DNA of 64,000 nt, taken from positions 71,232 to 135,231 of the forward strand of contig CAJUMU010000004.1 of NCBI GenBank assembly GCA_910587675.1. Reading direction: 5' to 3'. Positions 43,369-52,283 of this stretch are shown here, one piece after another. The stretch comes from an uncultured Alistipes sp. Lineage in GTDB: Bacteria > Bacteroidota > Bacteroidia > Bacteroidales > Rikenellaceae. Every line of letters begins with the position of its first letter. The stretch's first letter is position 1. The position numbers and the translations under genes were made by a program. The notes under the pieces are model-generated. The model saw only the letters and a list, made by a program, of their open reading frames with translations. It made no database searches and was not told the origin of the DNA.

Positions 43369-45764
43369 AGCTCGCGGGTATTGCGCCACTCCACCAACTC
43401 GGGAGCAAGCTCGTCTTCGCGATCGATCCACTCGCCGCTGCGCAGCAAGCGTTCCTTGTATCGGTCCATGCGCTCCACGATATCGAAGGTCGGGCGTTCG
43501 CGCAATCGCCGCTCATCACGGACCGAGGGACGTATGGTACGGTCGAACACCGATTCGCGCGTCGGCCGCAGCGACGGCACCCACTTGAAATTACGCAAAC
43601 GCATATCCTGCGTGGGCGGAATCTGCGCTATGGGATATAGCTTGAACGGCACGTCGTTGCGATAAGTCATGCCGACCAACTCCTTGTCCTCGATATAGAA
43701 CGACGCCGAAGCGCTCTCGAGATATATCATCTGCGTCACCTCGGGCAGATCCTCGTCCTCGCGCTGGAAATAGATGGTCTGGACATTGCCGTTCACGTCG
43801 TTGCGATAGATATCGTTATTGCGGAAATAGGCTATCATCACCTTGCCCGCCACCTGATTGTAATAGGTGGAGTCGATCTCCGACACCATGATGGGCGAAC
43901 CGATGAATTCGGCGCGTTCGATTTGGCGGTTACGGGTGAATATGTCTACCTCGTCGGAGGCTATCTGGTTGGAGTTGTTCCACAAAACGGGATCGATATA
44001 CAGATGTATGATAGAATCGGTCGATACGCTCACCATCGAATCGCACGCCATCTGAGCGTCGGTGCGGTACATACGGACGTTGCGATAGGCTTTAACCAGA
44101 CGGTATATGCTGTCCGTCCGCGTAGTATCGGCAGCCGTCGGCACAGAATCCTCATTCATGGCGCGTGCCTCGGCAAGGGCGATGCTGTCTTCCCTCTCCT
44201 TCGCCGCCACGCTGTCGCGGCCGTCCGCATGGCCGTGCCGCAACAGTTCGCTGCGCGCAGCAGCAAGGCTGTCGAGCGAGTCGAGAACCGAAACATCTCC
44301 GCCGCGGCGAAGCATGCGTTCGCGCAACGCGGCGCGTTTCACCGAATCTTTCGCCGCGCGCGCAAGCTCCTTGGCCCGCGCCCTCTCCAACTGCGCCGTT
44401 GCCTTGGCCTGACGCACCACGGCGATGGAGTCCAGACGCTTCTTGCGCACGGCGGCCTTCACCCGCTTCACCGAATCCTTCGCTTTGCGAATCCGATCCC
44501 GCTCCAAGGCTTTCAGCTCTTTCGCAGTGGGCTGCGCGACGGAATCGCGCCGCACGCTGTCGGCGGACTCGTCGTCTTCGTCATAATAGTCGACATCCTC
44601 GTCGCTGCTCCGCGCGATATTATGAGTCGCGTCCGTCGGACGGACGGGAGTGGTTTCGTTACGGACGATATCCGAACGTTCGGCTGCGGGCGCATCCGCC
44701 GTCAGGGAATCGGCGGTTGCGGCAGGCTCGAAGCGCGACACGGTAAAGAGCAACATGGAGTCGGCGCGCAGAAAGACCGAATCGCCCTGCTCGGTATCGT
44801 ACCCCACCACTGACGGATCGCGCGTCAGCACGGCGTTGCCCGCCTCGGACCAATACTCGGCGAAGTCGCCGAAGGCCAGCATCTTGTTCCCGAAGTCGTC
44901 CATCTGGATATTTCGCCGAGCCACGACATGGCCCCGCGAACGGTAATAAGAGAGGGTGTCGCCCCACAACTCCCGCTCGGGCGTGAGGACGTAACCGTTG
45001 CGCGTGACCGTATACAGATCCTGCGCCTTGTCGTAAAGGCCCTCGTCGGCGCAAAGATAGTCGCCGTCGGAGTTCCATATCTCGCTGTTATCAAAAAATC
45101 GGGCCACATCCGATTCGGAGTTGTATATCACCGAATCGCTCTTCATGTCGTAATCGGCGCCGTGAAGCTCCACCTCGTCGACGCAAATCACCTCGTGCGT
45201 ATCGGCATAGTAGTATCCGCGCAACGACTCCATGATGTCGTCGTCGTGCACCAACACGCCGCCGCCCGTATAACGGCCGATCTTCTCCGCTGTGTTGAAA
45301 CTGAAATTATAGGTATAGAGCAACGCGTCGCCGTCGACCACCTTCACAATGGGCGCATACACTTCGGCGAGGCAGCTCTCGCCATCGTACAACGCGCTGT
45401 CGCCATAGATATAGACCGAATCCTGATTAATTATCACGCGGCCGAAGAATCCCCAGCGGGTATCGCTGTAACGCACCGAGCTGTCGCACGATATGACGGC
45501 GCCGTTATGATGCGCCGCGAAATTACCCACGAAGTGGATTATGCTGTCGCCGCCGCCCTTGCGCACGACGTCGGCCCTAAAGTCGATCTTGCGGCGCTGC
45601 GGAACGCCGTCGGCGCCTCGCCGCACGCTGTCGCGCGAAGCGCGGATCGTCTCGACCGCAGAGGCTTCGCCCGCCGCCGCGGCATTACGGACGCTCGCCT
45701 CCTGCGCGAACAGAATGCCGCCGAAGACCAGCGCAACGGATATGATCGATATTACGCGACGCAC
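43365..45764 (-). CDS. OstA-like (LptA/LptD N-domain) envelope protein
   Basis: This 799-residue protein has a signal peptide (ending ILFAQ) and OstA-type beta-jellyroll repeats: FRADVVRKGGGDSIIHFVGN, ALYDGESCLAEVYAPIVKVVDGDALLYT and MACDSMVSVSTDSIIHLYIDPVLWNNS. These domains form the LPS-binding groove of Lpt proteins. A central insert of about 200 residues is very rich in Arg, Ala, Asp and Lys (coiled-coil-like, for example RIRKAKDSVKRVKAAVRKKR). No C-terminal LptD barrel is evident. It is the last gene of a three-gene leftward operon with two SurA-like chaperones, consistent with a role in outer-membrane assembly. Confidence 0.82.
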   Translation of the reverse strand: MRRVISIISVALVFGGILFAQEASVRNAAAAGEASAVETIRASRDSVRRGADGVPQRRKIDFRADVVRKGGGDSIIHFVGNFAAHHNGAVISCDSSVRYSDTRWGFFGRVIINQDSVYIYGDSALYDGESCLAEVYAPIVKVVDGDALLYTYNFSFNTAEKIGRYTGGGVLVHDDDIMESLRGYYYADTHEVICVDEVELHGADYDMKSDSVIYNSESDVARFFDNSEIWNSDGDYLCADEGLYDKAQDLYTVTRNGYVLTPERELWGDTLSYYRSRGHVVARRNIQMDDFGNKMLAFGDFAEYWSEAGNAVLTRDPSVVGYDTEQGDSVFLRADSMLLFTVSRFEPAATADSLTADAPAAERSDIVRNETTPVRPTDATHNIARSSDEDVDYYDEDDESADSVRRDSVAQPTAKELKALERDRIRKAKDSVKRVKAAVRKKRLDSIAVVRQAKATAQLERARAKELARAAKDSVKRAALRERMLRRGGDVSVLDSLDSLAAARSELLRHGHADGRDSVAAKEREDSIALAEARAMNEDSVPTAADTTRTDSIYRLVKAYRNVRMYRTDAQMACDSMVSVSTDSIIHLYIDPVLWNNSNQIASDEVDIFTRNRQIERAEFIGSPIMVSEIDSTYYNQVAGKVMIAYFRNNDIYRNDVNGNVQTIYFQREDEDLPEVTQMIYLESASASFYIEDKELVGMTYRNDVPFKLYPIAQIPPTQDMRLRNFKWVPSLRPTRESVFDRTIRPSVRDERRLRERPTFDIVERMDRYKERLLRSGEWIDREDELAPELVEWRNTREL

Positions 45765-45788
45765 GTGCCGAGATCTTTACTTCAAAAG

Positions 45789-47210
45789 TTATTTGACCCA
45801 GTTGTCGTACTGGAATGCGCCGTCGCGGAACTCGGGATCGATATAGACGTACAATCCGTCGATCTTCTTTCGCATCCACTCGTCGAACACCTTCTCCTGC
45901 TTGGCCTCCAAAGCCATCTCCTCGAGGGTCAGGTAATCGTCGGTAAGCGACGCGGGGTGCGTGGGAATGATCTCCAGCAGCTTGATGATCTTGCTAAGGT
46001 CGTCGCCCTTGAGGTCCTCCGACTGGTAAGCGTTCGAAACGTCGCCCACCTTCATCTGCGAGATGGTGATATAGTCCTTGAGGCTCTTACCCTCGCCGAA
46101 ATCCTCGCGGCGGAACTTCGTGGCCGTATACTTCACGTTCGAGTAGCTGGGATTGCTCATCAGCACGTCGTGGTTCGACACCAGACCGCCGTTCATCTTG
46201 GTCAGATCGTCGTCCGAGAACTGCAACGCCGCCTGCTCGAAGGTCATCGAATCGGAACGAATCAACATCGATACGCTGTCGAGGAACTTGGTAGGCTCCA
46301 ACAGCTCGTCGGTCGTATAGGTAGGCTTAATAAGGATATGGCGGCAGTGATACATGCCGTTCTTGGGCTCGTCGATAAGTTCGATGATGTGGAATCCGTA
46401 TTCGGTCTCCACCACCTCCGACAGCTGCCCGGGCTTCAGCGTCGCCAAAGCGTCGCCGAAAGGCTTGGTCCACTGCGACAGAGGTCCCGGGGGATACTCG
46501 CCGCCGTTCATGGCCGATCCCGGGTCGACCGAATAGAGTCGAGCCAGCACGGGCAGGGTCGACTTGCCCGAAATGATGCGCTCGCGCATCTCCAGCAGAC
46601 GCTCCTTGGCGCGCTGCTTGGCCTCGGCCTGCGAGGTTGGATATTTCACGATCTGAGCATAGACGTATTGTTCGGGGACCAGCGGCAGCTCCTCTTTCGA
46701 CAGCTCCTTATAGTAACGCTCGACCTCGCCCGGGGTGACCGTGACACCGCTCACCACCTCGCCCTGCATCGAACGCGCATACTCCTGCTCGGTGACGCGC
46801 TGACGCAGAAGCTCGCGGAAATTGAAGATAGCCATATGCTGCTTGGCCTCCAGTTCGGCGATCGAGCCCTCCTCGGCGATCATCATCTGCAACTGCTCCT
46901 CGACGCCCGAGTTGACGTCGCCGTTAAGCGGGATAGAATCTATAAGAGCCTGACTGTAAAGCAACTTCTGCTTCATGAGCATCTCCAGACCCTCGTTCAT
47001 CGGATCGCGATCGGAGGTGAACCCCTGCGCGCGCCGATGTTCGACGAGTTGATTGGCGTAATCCTCCACTTCGGAGTAGAGAATCGCCGATCCGCCCACT
47101 ACCGCCACCACGCGATCGAGCATGACTTGCCGTTTCTGCGCCGTAAGCGCACCCGCCGCCAGCAGGATACCCGCCGTCAACACCGCAACCAAAGACTTAT
47201 TCCTCAACAT
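45789..47210 (-). CDS. SurA-like periplasmic peptidyl-prolyl isomerase
   Basis: The 473-residue protein has a signal peptide (GALTAQKRQ), a SurA-type N-terminal chaperone domain (MLDRVVAVVGGSAILYSEVEDYANQL) and two parvulin-like domains, the first around YSVDPGSAMNGGEYPPGPL..FGFHIIEL-type residues (YGFHIIELID), the second starting at CRHILIKP. It would assist outer-membrane protein folding. It lies 28 bp downstream of the paralogous gene and 24 bp upstream of the OstA-like gene. Confidence 0.9.
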   Translation of the reverse strand: MLRNKSLVAVLTAGILLAAGALTAQKRQVMLDRVVAVVGGSAILYSEVEDYANQLVEHRRAQGFTSDRDPMNEGLEMLMKQKLLYSQALIDSIPLNGDVNSGVEEQLQMMIAEEGSIAELEAKQHMAIFNFRELLRQRVTEQEYARSMQGEVVSGVTVTPGEVERYYKELSKEELPLVPEQYVYAQIVKYPTSQAEAKQRAKERLLEMRERIISGKSTLPVLARLYSVDPGSAMNGGEYPPGPLSQWTKPFGDALATLKPGQLSEVVETEYGFHIIELIDEPKNGMYHCRHILIKPTYTTDELLEPTKFLDSVSMLIRSDSMTFEQAALQFSDDDLTKMNGGLVSNHDVLMSNPSYSNVKYTATKFRREDFGEGKSLKDYITISQMKVGDVSNAYQSEDLKGDDLSKIIKLLEIIPTHPASLTDDYLTLEEMALEAKQEKVFDEWMRKKIDGLYVYIDPEFRDGAFQYDNWVK

Positions 47211-47238
47211 AATATATAATTACCTGTATATTTTCGTT

Positions 47239-48150
47239 TTACTCCTCCGCGCTGCTGCCGTCGTCGGTCGGCTCATCCGCATCCTCCTTATAGATAAGGG
47301 CATGCCCGCTGGCAACGGCCTCCGACACGATCTGCTCCTCGTGCGCCTTGATTATCTCGCTGCGTCGCTGCGTGAGCAGGATGCGGCGTATGTTGTCCGA
47401 CACCATCTCCAACGGAGCCACATTGCCCTTGCGACACACCGAGGTGAAATCGAAGTAGTAACGGGCGTCGTTGGCCTTCATCTCCTGAATCCCCGACTTG
47501 TCGAGCAGCGACGTGTAGTCCTGCGTGCGGGTCGTGGGCAGATTGGACAGGAAGTCGGCGAAACTCACCCACTCGGCCCTATTGTCGATGAGCAGAAAAT
47601 CGTTCTTCTCGCAAACGTCGGAGAATGTCTTGGCCGCCGCCTGCGACGACGCGGCCGCGCGCATCTGCTCCATCAGTTTCTTGCTCTGGCGATACGAGGC
47701 GTCGAAACGCAGTATGCGTCCACGCACCAGCGTACGGTCGAGGATGAAATCCGACTTGTGGGTATTGTAATAATCGGCTATATCCTTATCCGTAAAGTCG
47801 GTGTTCATCTGCTCGTCGACATAATACTGGTCGACCTTGCGCATGAGCAGCGACTGGCGGTAGTCCTCCACCAACTTCTCGATATCCTTCTCCGAACCCG
47901 AGAACAGTCGGTCGGCCTCCTCCAACTTCAATTGGCGCACGAACCATTTATCGACGTAAAGTTTCACGAACGACACGCTGTCGGCGCCCGACAGATTGGC
48001 AGGGATCGCCTCGGCGATATCGCTGTACTTAAGCTCTTTGCGGCCGACACGGGCAATCGTCGCGTCGCTCGCCAGATAGTCGGGCAACTCTCGGCAGGCG
48101 ATGGCCGACACGGCGGCGGCAAGGAGCGATATTTTTACAAATCGACGCAT
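47239..48150 (-). CDS. SurA-like lipoprotein chaperone (parvulin-related)
   Basis: The 303-residue lipoprotein (lipobox SAIAC, Cys19) resembles the SurA/PpiC N-terminal helical chaperone domain (DIAEAIPANLSGADSVSFVKLYVDKWFVRQLKLEEADRLF and VDEQMNTDFTDKDIADYYNTHKSDF) but lacks a clear parvulin isomerase core, so it is probably a holdase. The frame starts at 48162, but a TATCTTTG -7 box at 48160-48167 puts transcription start near 48153, so the ATG at 48150 is chosen. First gene of the operon. Confidence 0.8.
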   Translation of the reverse strand: MRRFVKISLLAAAVSAIACRELPDYLASDATIARVGRKELKYSDIAEAIPANLSGADSVSFVKLYVDKWFVRQLKLEEADRLFSGSEKDIEKLVEDYRQSLLMRKVDQYYVDEQMNTDFTDKDIADYYNTHKSDFILDRTLVRGRILRFDASYRQSKKLMEQMRAAASSQAAAKTFSDVCEKNDFLLIDNRAEWVSFADFLSNLPTTRTQDYTSLLDKSGIQEMKANDARYYFDFTSVCRKGNVAPLEMVSDNIRRILLTQRRSEIIKAHEEQIVSEAVASGHALIYKEDADEPTDDGSSAEE

Positions 48151-48159
48151 AATATTCGA

Positions 48160-48167
48160 CAAAGATA
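48160..48167 (-). promoter_or_regulatory. -7 box of the SurA-like/OstA operon
   Basis: TATCTTTG on the minus strand; it overlaps the upstream candidate ATG at 48162 and therefore rules it out. The leader is only a few bases. Confidence 0.6.
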
Positions 48168-48207
48168 GTTAATTTACGCCAAATTAACGTATAACCCGTC
48201 GAGATTA

Positions 48208-49098
48208 TTACTCGGTCGCAGGAGAATTATCGCCTTTCACGCGTCTGAGAAGTCGGAACATACGCGCCGCGGCCATCACGCAGACCGTGACGCACGCAGC
48301 ATATATCGCTGTATAGAGACCTTCGTTCGCCACGGCCTCGCGCATGGTCATGTCGCCGAGCCCCATCGTGCGCAGGAAACAAGCCGTAAGGTTGTTCATG
48401 GCGTGAAGGAGTATGACCAACACCAGCGAGCGGTAGCGCAGGTAGTAGAATCCGAGCACCAGACCGCACAGCGCGGCATTAACCGCGACCGAGGGGACGA
48501 CGTGCACCGCGCCGAAGATCAACGCCGACCAGATCCACGCCGCCACGCCGCCGTATGCGCTGCGCAGCGCGCCCGCGATATAGCCGCGGAAAACCGTCTC
48601 CTCGAAAATAGGCGCCAAGATCGCCGCCGAAACCAAAAGCCACCCTCCGCCGCCCAGCATGGACTGATTTCCCGGGAGTTTCGAAGTCAGAGGTTCGACC
48701 GCGATCGTCACGCACCACAGCAGAACGTAACCGCACAGAAGGCGGAAAGGCGACGCCCACCCGGGGGCGCGGAACGGCAATCGCACGCTCCACCCGCGCA
48801 GACCTTTATAATACCACAGCAGCGGCAGGCACACCGACATCGAGATGAAGTACATGATCGCCACATACCGTCCCTGCACGTAAGCCGCAGCTTCGGCGGC
48901 ATCGTCGTCCGACGCCGCGTTCATGTCGGCCCCCTCGACGCCGAACAGATGGCACAAGGCCACCGCCGCCCCTTGAGACAACACGAAAACAAGCAGCACG
49001 ACCACGATGTCCCACCACGTGGGGATCCTTTTCGCACCGTGGGGAACCGTCGCGGCGACGTCGGTATTTTCACTCTCTTTCTTAATATTTTCCGTCAT
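48208..49098 (-). CDS. CPBP-family intramembrane protease
   Basis: The 296-residue polytopic membrane protein has the ABI/CAAX-prenyl-endopeptidase motifs: EETVFRGY (E166, E167, R171), FGAVHV with His199, and LLHAMNNLTA with His232 and Asn236. Bacterial members are putative glutamic-type intramembrane proteases, sometimes giving bacteriocin immunity; substrate unknown. The ATG at 49098 is preferred to 49134, though both precede the same cytosolic N-terminus. It is divergent from parA. Confidence 0.87.
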   Translation of the reverse strand: MTENIKKESENTDVAATVPHGAKRIPTWWDIVVVLLVFVLSQGAAVALCHLFGVEGADMNAASDDDAAEAAAYVQGRYVAIMYFISMSVCLPLLWYYKGLRGWSVRLPFRAPGWASPFRLLCGYVLLWCVTIAVEPLTSKLPGNQSMLGGGGWLLVSAAILAPIFEETVFRGYIAGALRSAYGGVAAWIWSALIFGAVHVVPSVAVNAALCGLVLGFYYLRYRSLVLVILLHAMNNLTACFLRTMGLGDMTMREAVANEGLYTAIYAACVTVCVMAAARMFRLLRRVKGDNSPATE

Positions 49099-49156
49099 AA
49101 TACGATCCTTGCGGCCGTCGGGGCCGGTTGACAAAGTTAATCATTTTTCGGCAACC

Positions 49157-49189
49157 GTTGTTTTATTTGATTTAAATTCATTAATTTTG
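49157..49189 (+). promoter_or_regulatory. promoter of the parAB operon
   Basis: GTTG, 21 bp, TAATTTTG; the leader to the parA ATG is about 95 nt, with no obvious structure. Confidence 0.65.
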
Positions 49190-49284
49190 TCCGATTATAT
49201 CCTGCTTGCGGCCGCATGCCGCACAATGAACCGAAGCGGGACGAATCGCATTAAACACTTAACACTCACCGAAGTCGGATAATT

Positions 49285-50055
49285 ATGTCGAAAGTAATAG
49301 CTTTAGCAAATCAGAAAGGCGGCGTGGGCAAGACCACCACGGCCATCAATCTCGCGGCATCGCTCGCCCTGCTCGGAAAAAAGGTGCTGCTGCTCGACGC
49401 CGATCCGCAGGCCAACGCCACGTCGGGACTGGGTTTCGACATCGACCTCGACGGCATTTACGAATGTATCGTGGGCGAAAAGCGTGCCGAGGAGGTGATA
49501 CTTCGCAGTCCCGACGTCAAAAATCTGTCGCTGCTGCCCTCGAGCATCGATCTCGTGGCCGCCGATACCGAGCTGCCCAAGATGGAGAACGCCCATCGGG
49601 TGATAAAGGGCATAGTCGACAGCGTGCGCGACGATTACGACTATGTGTTCATCGACTGCTCGCCTTCGCTCGGATACACCACCGTGAACATACTCACGGC
49701 GGCCGATTCGGTGCTGATACCCGTGCAATGCGAATACCTCGCGCTGGAGGGTTTGAGCAAGCTGCTCAACACCATCAAGATAGTGAAGAGCGGGTTGAAT
49801 CCGTCGCTCGAAATAGAGGGTTTCGTGCTGACGATGTACATGCGCAACCGCCTCAACAACCAAGTGGCCGCCGAGGTGCGCGAACACTTCGGGTCGCTGG
49901 CGTTCGACACGGTCATACAGCGAAACATACGTCTGGGCGAGGCTCCGTCGCACGGCAAACCCGTAATGCTTTACGACGCCGCCGCGACGGGATCGGTCAA
50001 CTACCTGACATTGGCAAAGGAGTTGCTGAAGCGCAATCGCGCGAAAAAAGGATAA
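49285..50055 (+). CDS. parA: chromosome partitioning ATPase ParA (Soj)
   Basis: ParA drives origin segregation with ParB. The 256-residue protein has the deviant Walker A motif KGGVGKTTTA at residues 11-20, the Walker A' LLLDADPQANAT, and FIDCSPSLGY as Walker B. Without an N-terminal HTH it is a chromosomal or type Ib form. parB starts 17 bp downstream. Confidence 0.96.
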   Translation: MSKVIALANQKGGVGKTTTAINLAASLALLGKKVLLLDADPQANATSGLGFDIDLDGIYECIVGEKRAEEVILRSPDVKNLSLLPSSIDLVAADTELPKMENAHRVIKGIVDSVRDDYDYVFIDCSPSLGYTTVNILTAADSVLIPVQCEYLALEGLSKLLNTIKIVKSGLNPSLEIEGFVLTMYMRNRLNNQVAAEVREHFGSLAFDTVIQRNIRLGEAPSHGKPVMLYDAAATGSVNYLTLAKELLKRNRAKKG

Positions 50056-50072
50056 AAAAGAGTAACGACAAT

Positions 50073-50939
50073 ATGAAACAGAAAGGTTTAGGACGCGGAT
50101 TGGATGCCATATTCGGCACCGAGAACATCGAGGTGAAGGCCACGCCCATGAGCCGCATGGCCGAGATAGCCGTCGCGCAGATATACCCCAACCCCACGCA
50201 GCCGCGAACGAAGTTCGACGACGACGCGCTGGCCGAACTGGCCGATTCGATCCGTCAGTTGGGCGTGATACAGCCCGTTACGGTGAAGAAGGACGGCGAG
50301 GGCCGTTACATGATAATAAGCGGCGAGCGTCGTTGGCGAGCGTCGCAGATGGTGGGACTCGAAACGCTGCCCGCCTACATACGCGAGGCCGACGACGAGA
50401 GCCTGCACGCGATGGCTCTGGTGGAGAACATACAGCGTCAGGACCTCAACGCCATAGAGATCGCGCTCGGAATGCAGCGGCTGATCGACGAATGCGGACT
50501 CACGCAGGAACAGATGGCCGACCGCGTGGGAAAGAAGCGCTCCACCGTATCGAACTACATGCGTCTGCTGAATCTGCCGAGCGAAGTGCAACTCGCCCTG
50601 AAAGAGGGCCTCATCACGATGGGACACGCCAAGGCCATAGCGGGCATAGCCCCCGAGGAGCAGCTGCGCGCCCTGAAACGCTGCATAAAAAAGGCGTTGT
50701 CGGTGCGTCAGGTCGAAGAGTTGGCCCGAAAGTTGGCCGACAAGCCCGAGGCGGCGCGCCAAGGCGAGGAGGAGTATCCCGAATCGTACTCGCGGCTGGT
50801 GGAGCTGCTGGAGCCATACTTCTCGCAGAACATCAACATCAAGCGCGGCAAGAACGGCGGAGGAAAGATCGTGATCGACTTCTCGAACGACGCCGACATC
50901 GATACATTGATAGAGCGGCTGCGCAATATAAGAAAGTAG
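50073..50939 (+). CDS. parB: chromosome partitioning protein ParB (Spo0J)
   Basis: ParB binds parS and, as a CTP-dependent clamp, spreads on DNA. The 288-residue protein starts KQKGLGRGLDAIFG, contains NPTQPRTKFDDDALAELADS, the CTP/arginine motif GERRWRAS, an HTH (MADRVGKKRSTVSNYMRLLNLP) and a C-terminal dimerisation domain. The frame is open upstream inside parA, but the MKQKGLGRGL start is standard. No parS-like palindrome was identified by eye. Confidence 0.96.
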   Translation: MKQKGLGRGLDAIFGTENIEVKATPMSRMAEIAVAQIYPNPTQPRTKFDDDALAELADSIRQLGVIQPVTVKKDGEGRYMIISGERRWRASQMVGLETLPAYIREADDESLHAMALVENIQRQDLNAIEIALGMQRLIDECGLTQEQMADRVGKKRSTVSNYMRLLNLPSEVQLALKEGLITMGHAKAIAGIAPEEQLRALKRCIKKALSVRQVEELARKLADKPEAARQGEEEYPESYSRLVELLEPYFSQNINIKRGKNGGGKIVIDFSNDADIDTLIERLRNIRK

Positions 50940-50940
50940 A

Positions 50941-52281
50941 ATGTCCGGCAGCAAAAATACACCGTGTTTTTTTCGATATCGCTGTGCGATATCGGCAGTT
51001 CGCCGCCGCCCCATGCGGCGGACTGCTGCTCGCTTCGGCTCGCGCACTCCCGCCGCCGTCGGCGAACAGCAGTCGACATCGGTATTTTGGCTGCCGAATA
51101 TCAAGCCTCGCGCCTCGCGCCTGCTTCGGGTCGCGATATCGCTGACGTTGTTGTTCGCGGCGTTTCCGTCGGCGGCGCAGACGCTCAAGCGAAGCAACAA
51201 GCAGGTGGTTTCGGGCGGAGTGCTGCAAAAGCACGACGCAACATCGATAGGAACCGACTCCCTCGCGCGGAACGCCGCCGACTCCTTAGCCGCGGAGCGC
51301 GCGGACTCGCTCGCCGAGGCGATCGGCATGGACTCCGCGACCCGAGCGACGGCGATCGACGCAGCGACGGAGGGCATCGAATCGGGTGCCGACGCAAAAC
51401 GTCGCCGTAAAATCCGTTTGGACAAGGACGGCAACGAGAGGATACGACAGCCGTTGTTCAGCGACTCGTCGTCGCTCGCCAAGGTCTGTTGGACGTCGGC
51501 CGTGCTGCCCGGGTACGGACAAATATACAACAAGCAATATTGGAAACTGCCCTTGCTCTACTCCACCCTCGGAACCTCGATAGGCATGGCGATACACGAA
51601 GGAAACGAATATCGGCCCCTCAAACGCCGATACGACGAGCTGACGGCGGAGAGCATGTCGCGCACCGAGGAGCTCAACCTGCTGCAACGGCGCATGATAC
51701 GCACCAACACAAAGCGTCAGATATTTTGGATGACGGCAGCCGCTTCGTACATATACTTTCTCGGAGACGCGGCCGTGAACTACTCGACCAACGAGGTGTC
51801 GAGCGTGAAAAAGGCCACCACCCTGTCGATCATCTGCCCGGGAGCGGGCCAGATATACAACAAGAGCTATTGGAAAGTGCCCATCGTGATCGGCGGAATG
51901 GCCTCGATGGTTTACGTCATCGACTGGAACAACCGCGGATTCCAACGTTTCAAAAAGGCGTACGCCCTGCGCGCCGACTTCGACGCCAATCCGGGAAACT
52001 ATCCCGACGGAGTGTCGCACGACGAGTTCAAAGGGCGATACTCGGCCACATACCTGAAGAACCTTCGCGACGCATATCGCCGCAACCGCGACCTGAGCAT
52101 AATCCTCACCGCCGCCGTATACGCCTTTCAGGCGATAGACGCGCACGTGGACGCGCACTTGAAGGATTTCGACGTATCGGACGATCTGACGGTGGATCTG
52201 CAACCGATGTTCGACTACCAATATTCGCATGCAAACGGCACGTACCCCGTGTTCGGCTTCAATCTTAACATCACATTCTGA
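50941..52281 (+). CDS. DUF5683 secreted/membrane protein with repeat-derived 5' end
   Basis: This frame starts at an ATG 1 bp after the parB stop. Its core is a DUF5683 protein: the motif LPGYGQIYNKQYWKLPLLY near residue 190 and its internal duplicate CPGAGQIYNKSYWKVPIVIGG near 300, flanking membrane-embedded segments. A real signal sequence (LLRVAISLTLLFAAFPSAAQ) lies only at about residues 60-80. Residues 11-44 are encoded by palindromic repeat copy B3. There is no ATG, GTG or TTG between the repeat and the signal sequence; the only in-frame ATGs are 50941 and 51013, the latter inside the repeat. Function unknown, envelope-associated. Confidence 0.78.
   Translation: MSGSKNTPCFFRYRCAISAVRRRPMRRTAARFGSRTPAAVGEQQSTSVFWLPNIKPRASRLLRVAISLTLLFAAFPSAAQTLKRSNKQVVSGGVLQKHDATSIGTDSLARNAADSLAAERADSLAEAIGMDSATRATAIDAATEGIESGADAKRRRKIRLDKDGNERIRQPLFSDSSSLAKVCWTSAVLPGYGQIYNKQYWKLPLLYSTLGTSIGMAIHEGNEYRPLKRRYDELTAESMSRTEELNLLQRRMIRTNTKRQIFWMTAAASYIYFLGDAAVNYSTNEVSSVKKATTLSIICPGAGQIYNKSYWKVPIVIGGMASMVYVIDWNNRGFQRFKKAYALRADFDANPGNYPDGVSHDEFKGRYSATYLKNLRDAYRRNRDLSIILTAAVYAFQAIDAHVDAHLKDFDVSDDLTVDLQPMFDYQYSHANGTYPVFGFNLNITF
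50972..51070 (+). repeat. palindromic repeat family B, copy 3 (inside a coding frame)
   Basis: The 99-bp copy nearly matches copy 1 at 6341-6440 in reverse complement, including CGATATCGCTGTGCGATATC and GCCGCCGTCGGCGAACAGC. Unlike the other two it lies within an open frame, at the 5' end of the DUF5683 gene. Confidence 0.85.
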
Positions 52282-52283
52282 CC

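Noticed and set aside
49285..50939. parAB as plasmid or integrated-element partition genes
   Set aside because: Backbone-like GC, ParA without HTH, and synteny with DUF5683-mltD-mnmE point to the chromosomal system.
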